A DNA stretch of 18,828 bases, taken from contig CAZJFC010000035.1 of NCBI GenBank assembly GCA_964545245.1, positions 1 through 18,828 on the forward strand. Reading direction: 5' to 3'. The position numbers and the translations under genes are program-made. Positions 6,596-13,764 of the stretch are shown in pieces (the first letter of the stretch is position 1; each line of letters begins with the position of its first letter). Origin of the DNA: CAZJFC01 sp964545245. Its GTDB lineage: Bacteria > Pseudomonadota > Alphaproteobacteria > Rickettsiales > 21-14-0-20-44-7. Under the pieces are notes generated by a model. The model was not told the DNA's origin, ran no database searches, and saw only the letters and a program-made list of their open reading frames with translations.

Positions 6596-7605
6596 CTATC
6601 TTTATCCTTTTCCTCGTGGCTGTTGATATCGCCGGTCTGCTCATAGGCATTGACGATTTTCGCCGCAAGGGGGTGGCGCACCACATCTTTTTTCGAGAAA
6701 TGGATGACGTCGATCTCCTTTACCTTATCCAGCCGTTCCATTGCGTCCTGAAGCCCGGAACGCTGGTTTTTCGGGAGGTCAACCTGCGAGAGGTCGCCCG
6801 TGATGGCCATTTTGGAACCCATGCCTAGCCGCGTCAGGAACATTTTCATTTGCGTCGGGGTGGTGTTCTGCGCCTCATCCAGAATCACGAACGAGTTACT
6901 GAGCGTCCGCCCACGCATGAAGCCGAGCGGGGCAATCTCAATCTCGCCGATTTCCATAAGGCGCTGGATCTGCTCTTGCGGGAGCATGTCAAACAGCGCG
7001 TCATAAAGCGGCCGCAAATATGGGTCGAGCTTGGCCGCCATATCACCGGGAAGGAAACCGATTTTCTCACCTGCCTCAACGGCGGGGCGGGAAAGGATGA
7101 TACGCTCAACCTCGTGGTTGAGGTATTGGTGGACGGCTGCCGCAACCGCTATATAGGTTTTGCCGGTTCCGGCAGGGCCGGTGGCGAACACCATATCTTT
7201 TTTAATCAGTGATTCGATATATGATTTTTGCAAGGGGGAGCGCGGCGCTATGTTTTTCTTGCGCGTGCGGATTAAAATATCGCCGCTTGGAAGTTCGATA
7301 TTATTGGCCGCGTCACTGTTTTTTCCGGTTTTGCCTTTCTTCCGCCCGGAGTCGGCGAAGCGCATTTCATCGTCAATTTCCTCCTGCCCTATGGCAAAAC
7401 CTTTCTGCGCTTTTGAATAGAGTTTTTCGATGATCTGCTTGGCTACATGGATTGCTTCCGCCTCACCGGAGATGGAGAGCGTATTGCCCCGGCTGGCAAT
7501 CGCCACGCCAAGCACCTGTTCAAGCGATGAGAGATTACGGTTATGTTCACCGAAAAGGATAGGCAGGACTTTGTTATCGTCCAGCGTGAGGTTCAATGAG
7601 TTCAA
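6586..7605 (-). CDS. phoH: PhoH-family ATPase (YbeZ)
   Basis: 339 residues: a small KH-like N-terminal region (about 1-65), a lysine-rich linker (about 85-100) and the PhoH P-loop domain. Walker A is GPAGTGKT (143-150), Walker B FVILDEAQN (239-247), with RPAVEAGEKIGFLPGD between. YbeZ partners YbeY in RNA metabolism. The first start available after an in-frame TAA is TTG at 7603-7605, but AGGAA touches it; the second TTG (7594-7596, residue 4) has better Shine-Dalgarno spacing, so the protein may begin three residues later. It follows miaB by 25 bases and overlaps ybeY: the common miaB-phoH-ybeY order. The corC-type gene often found next is absent. Confidence 0.93.
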   Translation of the reverse strand: MNSLNLTLDDNKVLPILFGEHNRNLSSLEQVLGVAIASRGNTLSISGEAEAIHVAKQIIEKLYSKAQKGFAIGQEEIDDEMRFADSGRKKGKTGKNSDAANNIELPSGDILIRTRKKNIAPRSPLQKSYIESLIKKDMVFATGPAGTGKTYIAVAAAVHQYLNHEVERIILSRPAVEAGEKIGFLPGDMAAKLDPYLRPLYDALFDMLPQEQIQRLMEIGEIEIAPLGFMRGRTLSNSFVILDEAQNTTPTQMKMFLTRLGMGSKMAITGDLSQVDLPKNQRSGLQDAMERLDKVKEIDVIHFSKKDVVRHPLAAKIVNAYEQTGDINSHEEKDKDSWL

Positions 7606-7630
7606 TTCCTGTTCCCGATTGGATGATTAA

Positions 7631-8968
7631 TCATGCTGCAATCATACCATTAAATGCGGAAGGCTCAATAATTTCACCGGACATTGAGTTGGTATGGGCA
7701 TCTTTCACCAGCACATTGACCAGATTACCAAAATTTTCAAGGCGGGTGGTAAGATGGACCGATTGCATATATTTGGTTTTGCCGATTAGCTGGTTTTCAA
7801 ATTTACCATGCCTGTCGAGCAATACTTCAACCTGCTCCCCAACAAATTTTTTGTTGAATTCCAGTTGCTGGGAAAAAAGAAGTTCCTGAAGAACGGCAAG
7901 GCGGGCGGATTTTATTTCTTCCGGAATCTGGTCGGTCCTTGCGGAGCCGGGTGTTCCGGGGCGAGGGGAGTATTTGAAGCTGTAGCATTGCGCATAATTC
8001 ACGCGGCGGACAAGGTCAAGCAAATCCTCAAAGTCGCGGTCAGTCTCGCCGGGGAAACCAACGATGAAATCGGAGGAAAAGGCCATATCAGGACGGGCGG
8101 CGCGTAGCTTGTCGATAAGCTCAAAATAATAATCGCGTTCGTGCTTACGGTTCATTTCCCTGAGGATGCGGTTTGAGCCATGCTGCACCGGAAGGTGCAG
8201 GAACGGCATAAGCTTCCCGCAATCGCCATGGGCCTTGATAAGCTCATCGGTCATGTCGTTCGGGTGGGAAGTGGTGTATTTTATACGCTTGATCTGCGGG
8301 ATATCGGCGATGCGGTAAATCAGCTCCGCCAGTGACATTCCGCCGTGATACGCGTTTACATTCTGGCCGAGGAGGTTGATGTCGGCAGTGCCGCTTTCGG
8401 CAAGCATTTTTGCCTCGCGCAGGATTTCCTGATAAGGGCGGGAATATTCGGCGCCGCGGGTGTAAGGCACAACGCAGAAAGTGCAGAATTTATCACAGCC
8501 TTCCTGAATGGTGAGGAAGGCGGAAGTCCCCTGCGGGCGGGTTTGTTCCGGCAGGGAATCAAATTTTTCCTCCGGTTTGAAGTCAAGCTCAACTTTTTTG
8601 CCGTTCTTGCGCAGGGTGCGGCTGATAAGCTCCGGCAACTGGTGGTATGTCTGCGGGCCGAAAACCATATCCACGAACGGGGCACGGCGAAGCAGTTCCT
8701 CGCCTTCGGCCTGTGCTACGCAGCCTGCAACCGCAATCATCATATCCTGCTTATTGGTTTCCTGTTCCTTGCGGATGCGGCCAAGCTCGGAATAAACCTT
8801 CTCGGCGGCTTTTTCACGTATGTGGCAGGTGTTCAGGATAACCATATCCGCGCCGATATAATCATCCACCAACTCATAGCCGAGCGGCGACATGACATCG
8901 GCCATCTTGTGGCTGTCATAGACGTTCATCTGGCAGCCATAGGTTTTTATGTGGAGTTTTTTAGCCAT
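7631..8968 (-). CDS. miaB: tRNA-2-methylthio-N6-dimethylallyladenosine synthase MiaB
   Basis: 445 residues, full length. The N-terminal methylthiotransferase domain has auxiliary-cluster cysteines C12 (KTYGCQMN), C48 (LNTCHIREKA) and C83 (VAGCVAQ). The radical-SAM cluster is C158, C162 and C165 in EGCDKFCTFCVVPYTRG. A TRAM domain ends the protein (about 375-440). It adds a methylthio group to i6A37 of tRNAs that read UNN codons, using SAM and Fe-S clusters. The ATG gives the standard MAKKLHIKTYGCQMN start. A possible promoter, TTGAAA (9010-9005) with TTTAAT (8989-8984), has a short 15-base spacer; no clear Shine-Dalgarno precedes the start. It leads the miaB-phoH-ybeY unit. Confidence 0.96.
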   Translation of the reverse strand: MAKKLHIKTYGCQMNVYDSHKMADVMSPLGYELVDDYIGADMVILNTCHIREKAAEKVYSELGRIRKEQETNKQDMMIAVAGCVAQAEGEELLRRAPFVDMVFGPQTYHQLPELISRTLRKNGKKVELDFKPEEKFDSLPEQTRPQGTSAFLTIQEGCDKFCTFCVVPYTRGAEYSRPYQEILREAKMLAESGTADINLLGQNVNAYHGGMSLAELIYRIADIPQIKRIKYTTSHPNDMTDELIKAHGDCGKLMPFLHLPVQHGSNRILREMNRKHERDYYFELIDKLRAARPDMAFSSDFIVGFPGETDRDFEDLLDLVRRVNYAQCYSFKYSPRPGTPGSARTDQIPEEIKSARLAVLQELLFSQQLEFNKKFVGEQVEVLLDRHGKFENQLIGKTKYMQSVHLTTRLENFGNLVNVLVKDAHTNSMSGEIIEPSAFNGMIAA

Positions 8969-9074
8969 AAATTCTGGGGCTTAATTAAATCATTAGTCCC
9001 GGAATTTCAAGGAAAAATTAAGCATATATACCATCAGCATAAGTAAAGACTTGTTTCCGGATACGCCCTATAGT

Positions 9075-9140
9075 CATCCCGGCGGAGGCCGGGATCCAAC
9101 CTTAATTCTATCGCCATAGATCCCGGCCTGCGCCGGGATG
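9075..9140. repeat. Inverted pair of hairpins (REP/MITE-like element)
   Basis: Two 22-base arms, 9075-9096 and 9119-9140, are inverted copies of each other with one mismatch, separated by 22 bases. Each arm is itself a perfect 8-bp hairpin: ATCCCGGC-GGAG-GCCGGGAT, and ATCCCGGC-CTGC-GCCGGGAT. This nested symmetry is typical of dispersed bacterial intergenic palindromes. It lies between miaB and the small secreted protein gene and could act as a terminator for the latter. Confidence 0.75.
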
Positions 9141-9191
9141 GCTATTACCTCATGTCAAGGGGATAATTGCTAAAAATTACCCGCGCTAAAA

Positions 9192-9620
9192 TTAGTAGCC
9201 AAGATAGGAATTGGTTTCCGCAGGAACGAATTGTTTGTCTATACGGCCACGCCTTGTGTTCACGATAAACACATTCGGGGCAGGGGGTTCAGCGGCGACG
9301 CCGTTTTCATTGCTCTGGTAAGCGCGAATATTGGAAGCGTAAGGGTCCTGGTAATTTGTCAGGCTACGGTCCTGATAATTAACGCCGCCTGCCGAGGTTT
9401 CAAGCGTTTGGCTTCCGCCAGACGGTTTTTCAGCGGCACGCAGTTTTTGTTGTTCAGCGGGAGTGAGGTTCCTGTATGATTCAGCGCTGTCGATAGGTGC
9501 ATCCGTAGTGGTTTGCACGCGGGTGACTGAGCCATCCGGGTTGTGGACGTATGAAGTTCTTTCGGCTGCGATTGCAGGCGATGCGATAACGGTGGCAAGA
9601 AGTAATGCGTGTATTTTCAT
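9192..9620 (-). CDS. Small secreted protein of unknown function
   Basis: 142 residues, not recognised as any family. A cleavable signal peptide is clear: MKIHALLLATVIASPAIA followed by AERT, with cleavage near 18-20. The mature part is hydrophilic, rich in N, Q, S, T and Y, with no cysteine, and has short repeated NYQD and AYQS motifs (about 81-103). This suggests a disordered periplasmic or exported protein. The start ATG has AAGGAACC a few bases upstream. A strong promoter lies in the gap shared with hisG, so it is probably well expressed on its own. The paired-hairpin repeat downstream may end its transcript. Confidence 0.75.
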   Translation of the reverse strand: MKIHALLLATVIASPAIAAERTSYVHNPDGSVTRVQTTTDAPIDSAESYRNLTPAEQQKLRAAEKPSGGSQTLETSAGGVNYQDRSLTNYQDPYASNIRAYQSNENGVAAEPPAPNVFIVNTRRGRIDKQFVPAETNSYLGY

Positions 9621-9644
9621 ATCAGGTTCCTTAGATTTAACTTG

Positions 9645-9673
9645 ATTATTGGTCTAATAATAAGCATTTTCAA
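9645..9673 (-). promoter_or_regulatory. Strong sigma-70-type promoter for the small secreted protein
   Basis: On the reverse strand TTGAAA (9673-9668), a spacer of exactly 17 bases, then AATAAT (9650-9645). Each box has one mismatch to consensus. The expected start is near 9638, giving a leader of about 18 bases that contains the AAGGAA Shine-Dalgarno. Confidence 0.6.
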
Positions 9674-9678
9674 TAAAA

Positions 9679-9707
9679 TTTCCATAAATAACTGGGTCGT
9701 ATATTAT
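9679..9707 (+). promoter_or_regulatory. Candidate promoter of hisG, probably leaderless
   Basis: TTTCCA (9679-9684), 17 bases, TATTAT (9702-9707). The expected start point, about 7 bases after the -10, coincides with the ATG at 9715, and no Shine-Dalgarno is present in the AT-rich run before it. A leaderless message is therefore plausible. Confidence 0.4.
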
Positions 9708-9714
9708 AAATTTT

Positions 9715-10356
9715 ATGTCTGATTGCCTGACCATTGCCTTGCCGAAAGGGCGGATTCTTGAGGAATTACAACCGCTTCTGGATGGTATCAAGCTCAAGAT
9801 GGATGCTGATTTCTATGACGAAAACAGCCGTAAGCTTGAATTTGGCACTAATCATAAAAAAGTTAAGGTTATCCGCGTCCGCAGCTTCGATGTGGCCACT
9901 TTTGTGGCTTATGGCGCAGCTCATATTGGCGTTGCGGGCAATGACGTGCTGGAGGAGTTCGATTATTCCGAGATTTATTCCCCGATTGACCTCGGAATCG
10001 GTAAATGCAGGCTTTCAGTGGCGGAACTGGCTGATGTTGCCAAAAAGGACAATCCCGATAGCTGGAGCAGCATCCGTATTGCGACAAAATACCCGAATTT
10101 GACCAAAAAGCACTTTGCGGCGCGTGGCGTGCAGGCGGAATGCATCAAGCTCAACGGGGCGATGGAACTTGCGCCAAAGCTGGGGCTGTGCCAGCGTATT
10201 GTCGATTTGGTAAGTAGTGGACGGACGCTCAAGGAGAACGGGCTGGTTGAGGTGGAAAAGCTGCTGGACGTAACCTCGCGCCTGATAGTGAACCGCTCGG
10301 CTTATAAAACGCGCAATGCTGAGATTAGTGAGTGGATTGAGAAGTTTGGGGGGTAA
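9715..10356 (+). CDS. hisG: ATP phosphoribosyltransferase, short form HisG
   Basis: 213 residues: the short catalytic form that lacks the C-terminal regulatory domain and, in known bacteria, needs the HisZ subunit. It catalyses the first step of histidine synthesis, joining ATP to PRPP. Recognisable blocks are LTIALPKGRILEE at the start, GAAHIGVAGNDVLEE, IRIATKYPNLTKKHFAARG, and the PRPP-binding loop DLVSSGRT at 164-171. No hisZ, hisD or other his gene is adjacent, so it is a detached his gene. The leader shows no Shine-Dalgarno. It converges on clpA, with a palindromic repeat in the gap. Confidence 0.95.
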   Translation: MSDCLTIALPKGRILEELQPLLDGIKLKMDADFYDENSRKLEFGTNHKKVKVIRVRSFDVATFVAYGAAHIGVAGNDVLEEFDYSEIYSPIDLGIGKCRLSVAELADVAKKDNPDSWSSIRIATKYPNLTKKHFAARGVQAECIKLNGAMELAPKLGLCQRIVDLVSSGRTLKENGLVEVEKLLDVTSRLIVNRSAYKTRNAEISEWIEKFGG

Positions 10357-10369
10357 CTACCACCTTGTC

Positions 10370-10420
10370 ACCCCCGAGTAGTCGGGGGTCTTAGCCTAAG
10401 ATTCCCGCCTTCGCGGGAAT
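10370..10420. repeat. Triple palindrome between hisG and clpA
   Basis: Three adjacent palindromes: ACCCCCGA-GTAG-TCGGGGGT (8-bp stem, 10370-10389), CTTAG-C-CTAAG (10390-10400) and ATTCCCGC-CTTC-GCGGGAAT (8-bp stem, 10401-10420). The last has the same 8-4-8 design as each arm at 9075-9140. No T-run follows on either strand, so termination would not be classical. The arrangement resembles a dispersed intergenic repeat; reverse-strand translation gives the familiar spurious string CHSREGGNL. Confidence 0.7.
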
Positions 10421-10443
10421 GACAGATTGTGAAGAGAAGATGG

Positions 10444-12765
10444 CTAGCTCTCGATATATTTTTTACCGGCAGCTTTTGAGAAGTCGAATTTAAGCTCGTC
10501 ATTTTTGAGCGTGACCTTGACCGTTCCGCCTTTCGCGAGCTTGCCATACAGGATTTCTTCCGCCAGAGGCTTTTTGATTTTATCCTGAAGGATGCGTGAA
10601 AGCGGGCGTGCGCCGTTGAGTTTGTCATAACCTTTCTCCGCAAGCCATTTCTTGGCTTTGCTGTCGAGAGCGATCCTGACACATTTATCGGCAAGCTGGG
10701 CTTCAAGCTGCGCAATGAATTTTTCGACCACGCTCACCACAATTTCCTGGCCAAGCGGAGCGAATGGGACGATTGCATCCAGACGGTTGCGGAATTCAGG
10801 CGTAAAGAGGCGTTTTACCGCTTCCTTGTCTTCATCTTCGCGCATGTTGCGGGTGAAACCAATCGCGGATTTGCTCATCTCTGCCGCGCCTGCGTTGGAG
10901 GTCATAATCAGCACTACATTACGGAAATCAACCGTTTTGCCGTTACTGTCGGTGAGTTTGCCGTAATCCATGACTTGCAGGAGGATGTTGAAAACATCCG
11001 GGTGCGCCTTCTCGATTTCATCAAGCAGCAATACGCAATACGGGTTCTCGCTCACCTTGTCGGTCAACATTCCGCCCTGGTCGAAGCCGACATAGCCCGG
11101 AGGCGCGCCGATCAGGCGGCTTACCGAGTGTTGTTCCATATGCTCCGACATGTCGAAGCGCAGGTATTTCATGTTCATTACATAGGCAAGCTGCTTTGCA
11201 AGCTCAGTTTTACCAACGCCGGTCGGGCCGGTGAACAAATAGGAGCCGATTGGTTTTTCAGGCTCACGCAGGCCGGCGCGCGCCATGCGGATGGCATTGG
11301 CTACCTGGACAACTGCGTTATCCTGCCCGAAGACTTTTTCCTTCAGGTCTTTTTCAAGTTTCTTGAGTTTTGCGGCATCGTCAGAAGAAACCGATTTCGC
11401 AGGGATTTTTGCCATCTTCGCGACAATTTCCTCAACGTCGCGGACGGTTACGGTCTTGATCTTCTTGCTTTCTCCGGAAAGCATTTTCTGCGAGCCGGCT
11501 TCGTCGATAACGTCAATTGCCTTGTCCGGCAGTTTACGGTCATGCAGGAAGCGGGCGGAAAGTTCAACGGCTGCTTTCAAAGCATCGTTGGAATATTTAA
11601 TGTCGTGGTGTTCTTCAAAATAAGGTTTGAGGCCGCGCAGGATTTTAATTGAATCCTCAATGCTTGGTTCGTCAACGTCAATTTTCTGGAAGCGGCGGAC
11701 CAGGCCACGTTCTTTTTCAAAATAGCTACGGTATTCCTGATAGGTTGTTGAGCCTATGCAGCGCAGTGTCCCGCGGGCAAGAACCGGCTTCAGCAGGTTG
11801 CTGGCATCCATTGAGCCGCCGGAGGTTGAACCCGCGCCGATAATGGTGTGGATTTCATCAATATAAAGAACCGCGTGCGGAAGCTTCTCGATTTCTTTCA
11901 CAAGGTTTTTGAGCCTTTCCTCAAAATCACCACGATAGCGCGTGCCTGCCAGCAATAAGCCCATATCAAGCGAGAATATCACGGCATTGCGCAGCGCTTC
12001 CGGTACTTCACCACGGACAATGCGCAGGGCAAGCCCTTCGGCGATGGCGGTTTTACCAACGCCCGGATCACCGACATATAACGGGTTATTCTTGCGGCGG
12101 CGGCAGAGAACCTGAATCGTACGTTCAATTTCTTCCTCGCGGCCAATGAGGATGTCAATTTTTCCTTCTTTCGCGCGTTTGTTCAGGTTGATGCAATATT
12201 GCTGGATAGCATCGGATTTTTCTTCTTCATCAGGTTGTGTTTTACGTTCCTGAAACTGCTCCTGCTGCTGGCGCTGCCTTGCCTGATTGGCTGAAATTGC
12301 CTGGATAACCTGTTCGCTGGATGGTTTGCTGCCAAATTTGACAATGCCGTGTGATGCGTAATTTACCATGTCAAGGCGGCTTACGCCCTGAAGCTGCATG
12401 TAATAAACTGCGTGCGAATCACGTTCGGCAAACATTTCGATAAGGATATTGAGGCCGGTAACTTCACGCCTGCCGGAAGCCTGAACCTGAACTGCGGCAC
12501 GGTGGACAACACGCTGGAACCCGGCGGTTGGTTTTGCTTCCTCGATCTCGTCGACAATCAGGTCGGTCATTTCGGTTTCAATGAACTGGGTAAGCTCGTT
12601 GCGCAGCCTGTGCAAATCCGCATTGCAGGCGCGGAGTGCCATTGAGGCATCCTTGTCATCCGTCAGCGCAAGGAGCAAATGCTCAAGCCCTGCATATTCA
12701 TGTGAATATTCTCTTGCCAGTTGAAGCGCCCGGTGAAGGGTGTTTTCGAGGTTGGGGGACAGCAT
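10444..12765 (-). CDS. clpA: ATP-dependent Clp protease ATP-binding subunit ClpA
   Basis: 773 residues. The N-domain (about 1-145) is followed by a Q/E-rich linker (about 153-185). D1 has Walker A GDPGVGKT (232-239) and Walker B VLYIDEIH (299-306). D2 has Walker A GPTGVGKT (513-520) and Walker B LLLDEIEK (579-586). There is no long coiled-coil M-domain between D1 and D2, which rules out ClpB. The ClpP-docking loop is IGF at 635-637. ClpA unfolds substrates and feeds them to ClpP (not in the window). It starts 3 bases after the clpS stop, with GGAGAA from the end of clpS as ribosome-binding site, so adaptor and unfoldase are co-translated. Confidence 0.96.
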   Translation of the reverse strand: MLSPNLENTLHRALQLAREYSHEYAGLEHLLLALTDDKDASMALRACNADLHRLRNELTQFIETEMTDLIVDEIEEAKPTAGFQRVVHRAAVQVQASGRREVTGLNILIEMFAERDSHAVYYMQLQGVSRLDMVNYASHGIVKFGSKPSSEQVIQAISANQARQRQQQEQFQERKTQPDEEEKSDAIQQYCINLNKRAKEGKIDILIGREEEIERTIQVLCRRRKNNPLYVGDPGVGKTAIAEGLALRIVRGEVPEALRNAVIFSLDMGLLLAGTRYRGDFEERLKNLVKEIEKLPHAVLYIDEIHTIIGAGSTSGGSMDASNLLKPVLARGTLRCIGSTTYQEYRSYFEKERGLVRRFQKIDVDEPSIEDSIKILRGLKPYFEEHHDIKYSNDALKAAVELSARFLHDRKLPDKAIDVIDEAGSQKMLSGESKKIKTVTVRDVEEIVAKMAKIPAKSVSSDDAAKLKKLEKDLKEKVFGQDNAVVQVANAIRMARAGLREPEKPIGSYLFTGPTGVGKTELAKQLAYVMNMKYLRFDMSEHMEQHSVSRLIGAPPGYVGFDQGGMLTDKVSENPYCVLLLDEIEKAHPDVFNILLQVMDYGKLTDSNGKTVDFRNVVLIMTSNAGAAEMSKSAIGFTRNMREDEDKEAVKRLFTPEFRNRLDAIVPFAPLGQEIVVSVVEKFIAQLEAQLADKCVRIALDSKAKKWLAEKGYDKLNGARPLSRILQDKIKKPLAEEILYGKLAKGGTVKVTLKNDELKFDFSKAAGKKYIES

Positions 12766-12768
12766 GGT

Positions 12769-13101
12769 TTATGAATTCTCCTCTAAGGTACATTTCAGCG
12801 GGTGCTGGTTCTTGCGTGCGAAGTCGTTCACAATGCCGACTTTGGTTTCGGCAACGTCTTTTGTATAAAAACCGCAAACCGCAGCCCCGGAATTATGAAT
12901 CTGCATAGTGAGGGCAAGGGCTTCATCGTGGGTTTTATGGAAAAATTTCTGCGTGACATAAACCACGAAATCCATCGGCGTAAAATCATCATTAAGAAGC
13001 ATCACTTTATACATCACCGGCTTGGTAATATGTTTCTTGGGTTCTGCTACAACTGCCCCTGTTGTTCCCGTTACAGATTTACCCGTTTTGTTATCCCTCA
13101 T
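12769..13101 (-). CDS. clpS: ClpA adaptor / N-recognin ClpS
   Basis: 110 residues: about 28 flexible N-terminal residues, then the ClpS core. The N-degron pocket residues N37, D38, D39 and M43 are in LLNDDFTPMDFVV and H69 is in QIHNSGAAVCG, all conserved. The family block GFYTKDVAETKV follows. ClpS binds proteins with destabilising N-terminal residues and hands them to ClpA, and blocks other ClpA substrates. AGGTAAGAG lies just before the ATG. The leader contains a direct repeat with a 10-base period. Confidence 0.95.
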   Translation of the reverse strand: MRDNKTGKSVTGTTGAVVAEPKKHITKPVMYKVMLLNDDFTPMDFVVYVTQKFFHKTHDEALALTMQIHNSGAAVCGFYTKDVAETKVGIVNDFARKNQHPLKCTLEENS

Positions 13102-13314
13102 AATCTCTTACCTAGAGTTTCTGGTTGGTTAGTCCCCGTACTTGTCCGTACTCCATTAATTAAATCACGAAATATCTAATAAACGGTTAAGCGATTCCGA
13201 TAAAAAACGGCTGATTTTTGCCCTGTTTAGCAGCAGGTGGTTAACATAGGGTGAAGATAACCAGGCATTTTAGGGTAATGTGGTTTTATCGCTGATTTTT
13301 CGGGAGTTTTTCTG
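13102..13314. other. Gene-free leader of clpS with small repeats
   Basis: No coding sequence is seen. It holds a direct repeat CCGTACT (13136-13142 and 13146-13152, period 10), a 10-base direct repeat GCTGATTTTT (13210-13219 and 13291-13300), and an 8-bp inverted repeat TTTAGCAG/CTGCTAAA (13226-13233 and 13312-13319) whose right arm covers the hemJ stop codon. The clpS promoter must lie here; I could not assign convincing boxes. Confidence 0.5.
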
Positions 13315-13764
13315 CTAAAACGGTTTAACGACGGCGAGAACCACGATGAATATCATCAGCACTGCCGGGACTTCGTTCATTATGCGATAAAACTTTGCGG
13401 AACGTGTGTTGGTGCCATTCAGGAATTTCTTGCGCGCGGAGGCAAAAAAACCGTGAAGCCCAGCCAGTAAAAACACCAGTAAAAGTTTGGTATGGAGCCA
13501 TCCTGCGGATTTCATCGCACCTGTCGAAATGTAGTAATAAACCAGCAGACCGCCGAATATGAAGGAAAGGATCATCGCCGGGTTGATGATTATGCGCAGC
13601 AGCCTGCGTTCCATCGTTTCCAGCATTTTTGCCGCGTCACCCTTCGCGTCAACGTGGTAAACAAACAGGCGGGGGAGGTATAACATCCCGGCCATCCATG
13701 AGATAACAGCGACAATGTGAAGTGCCTTTATCCAAAGATAATAATCTGATACGAATTGCTGCAT
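13315..13764 (-). CDS. hemJ: Protoporphyrinogen IX oxidase HemJ
   Basis: 149 residues and four likely membrane helices (about 10-30, 57-79, 92-110, 129-147). Family marks are KALHIVAVISWMAGMLYLPRLF with H16 and WLHTKLLLV with H91 and K93; a His and a Lys at such positions are essential in studied HemJ proteins. It oxidises protoporphyrinogen IX to protoporphyrin IX, the penultimate haem step, and replaces HemG/HemY in most alphaproteobacteria. The start codon touches the divergent folC start and no Shine-Dalgarno precedes it (GGCATATATACC), so its promoter must lie inside folC. Confidence 0.92.
   Translation of the reverse strand: MQQFVSDYYLWIKALHIVAVISWMAGMLYLPRLFVYHVDAKGDAAKMLETMERRLLRIIINPAMILSFIFGGLLVYYYISTGAMKSAGWLHTKLLLVFLLAGLHGFFASARKKFLNGTNTRSAKFYRIMNEVPAVLMIFIVVLAVVKPF

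Noticed and set aside
8345..9046. 233-codon forward open frame opposite miaB
   Set aside because: It is fully antisense to miaB, whose cysteine motifs and full-length match are unmistakable, and its translation shows no family features.
10368..10715. 115-codon reverse open frame ending in CHSREGGNL
   Set aside because: It overlaps clpA in another frame, and its end is simply the translated palindromic repeat, a well-known spurious ORF pattern.
10444..12765. ClpB rather than ClpA
   Set aside because: The coiled-coil middle domain is missing, a ClpP-docking IGF loop is present and clpS is next door.
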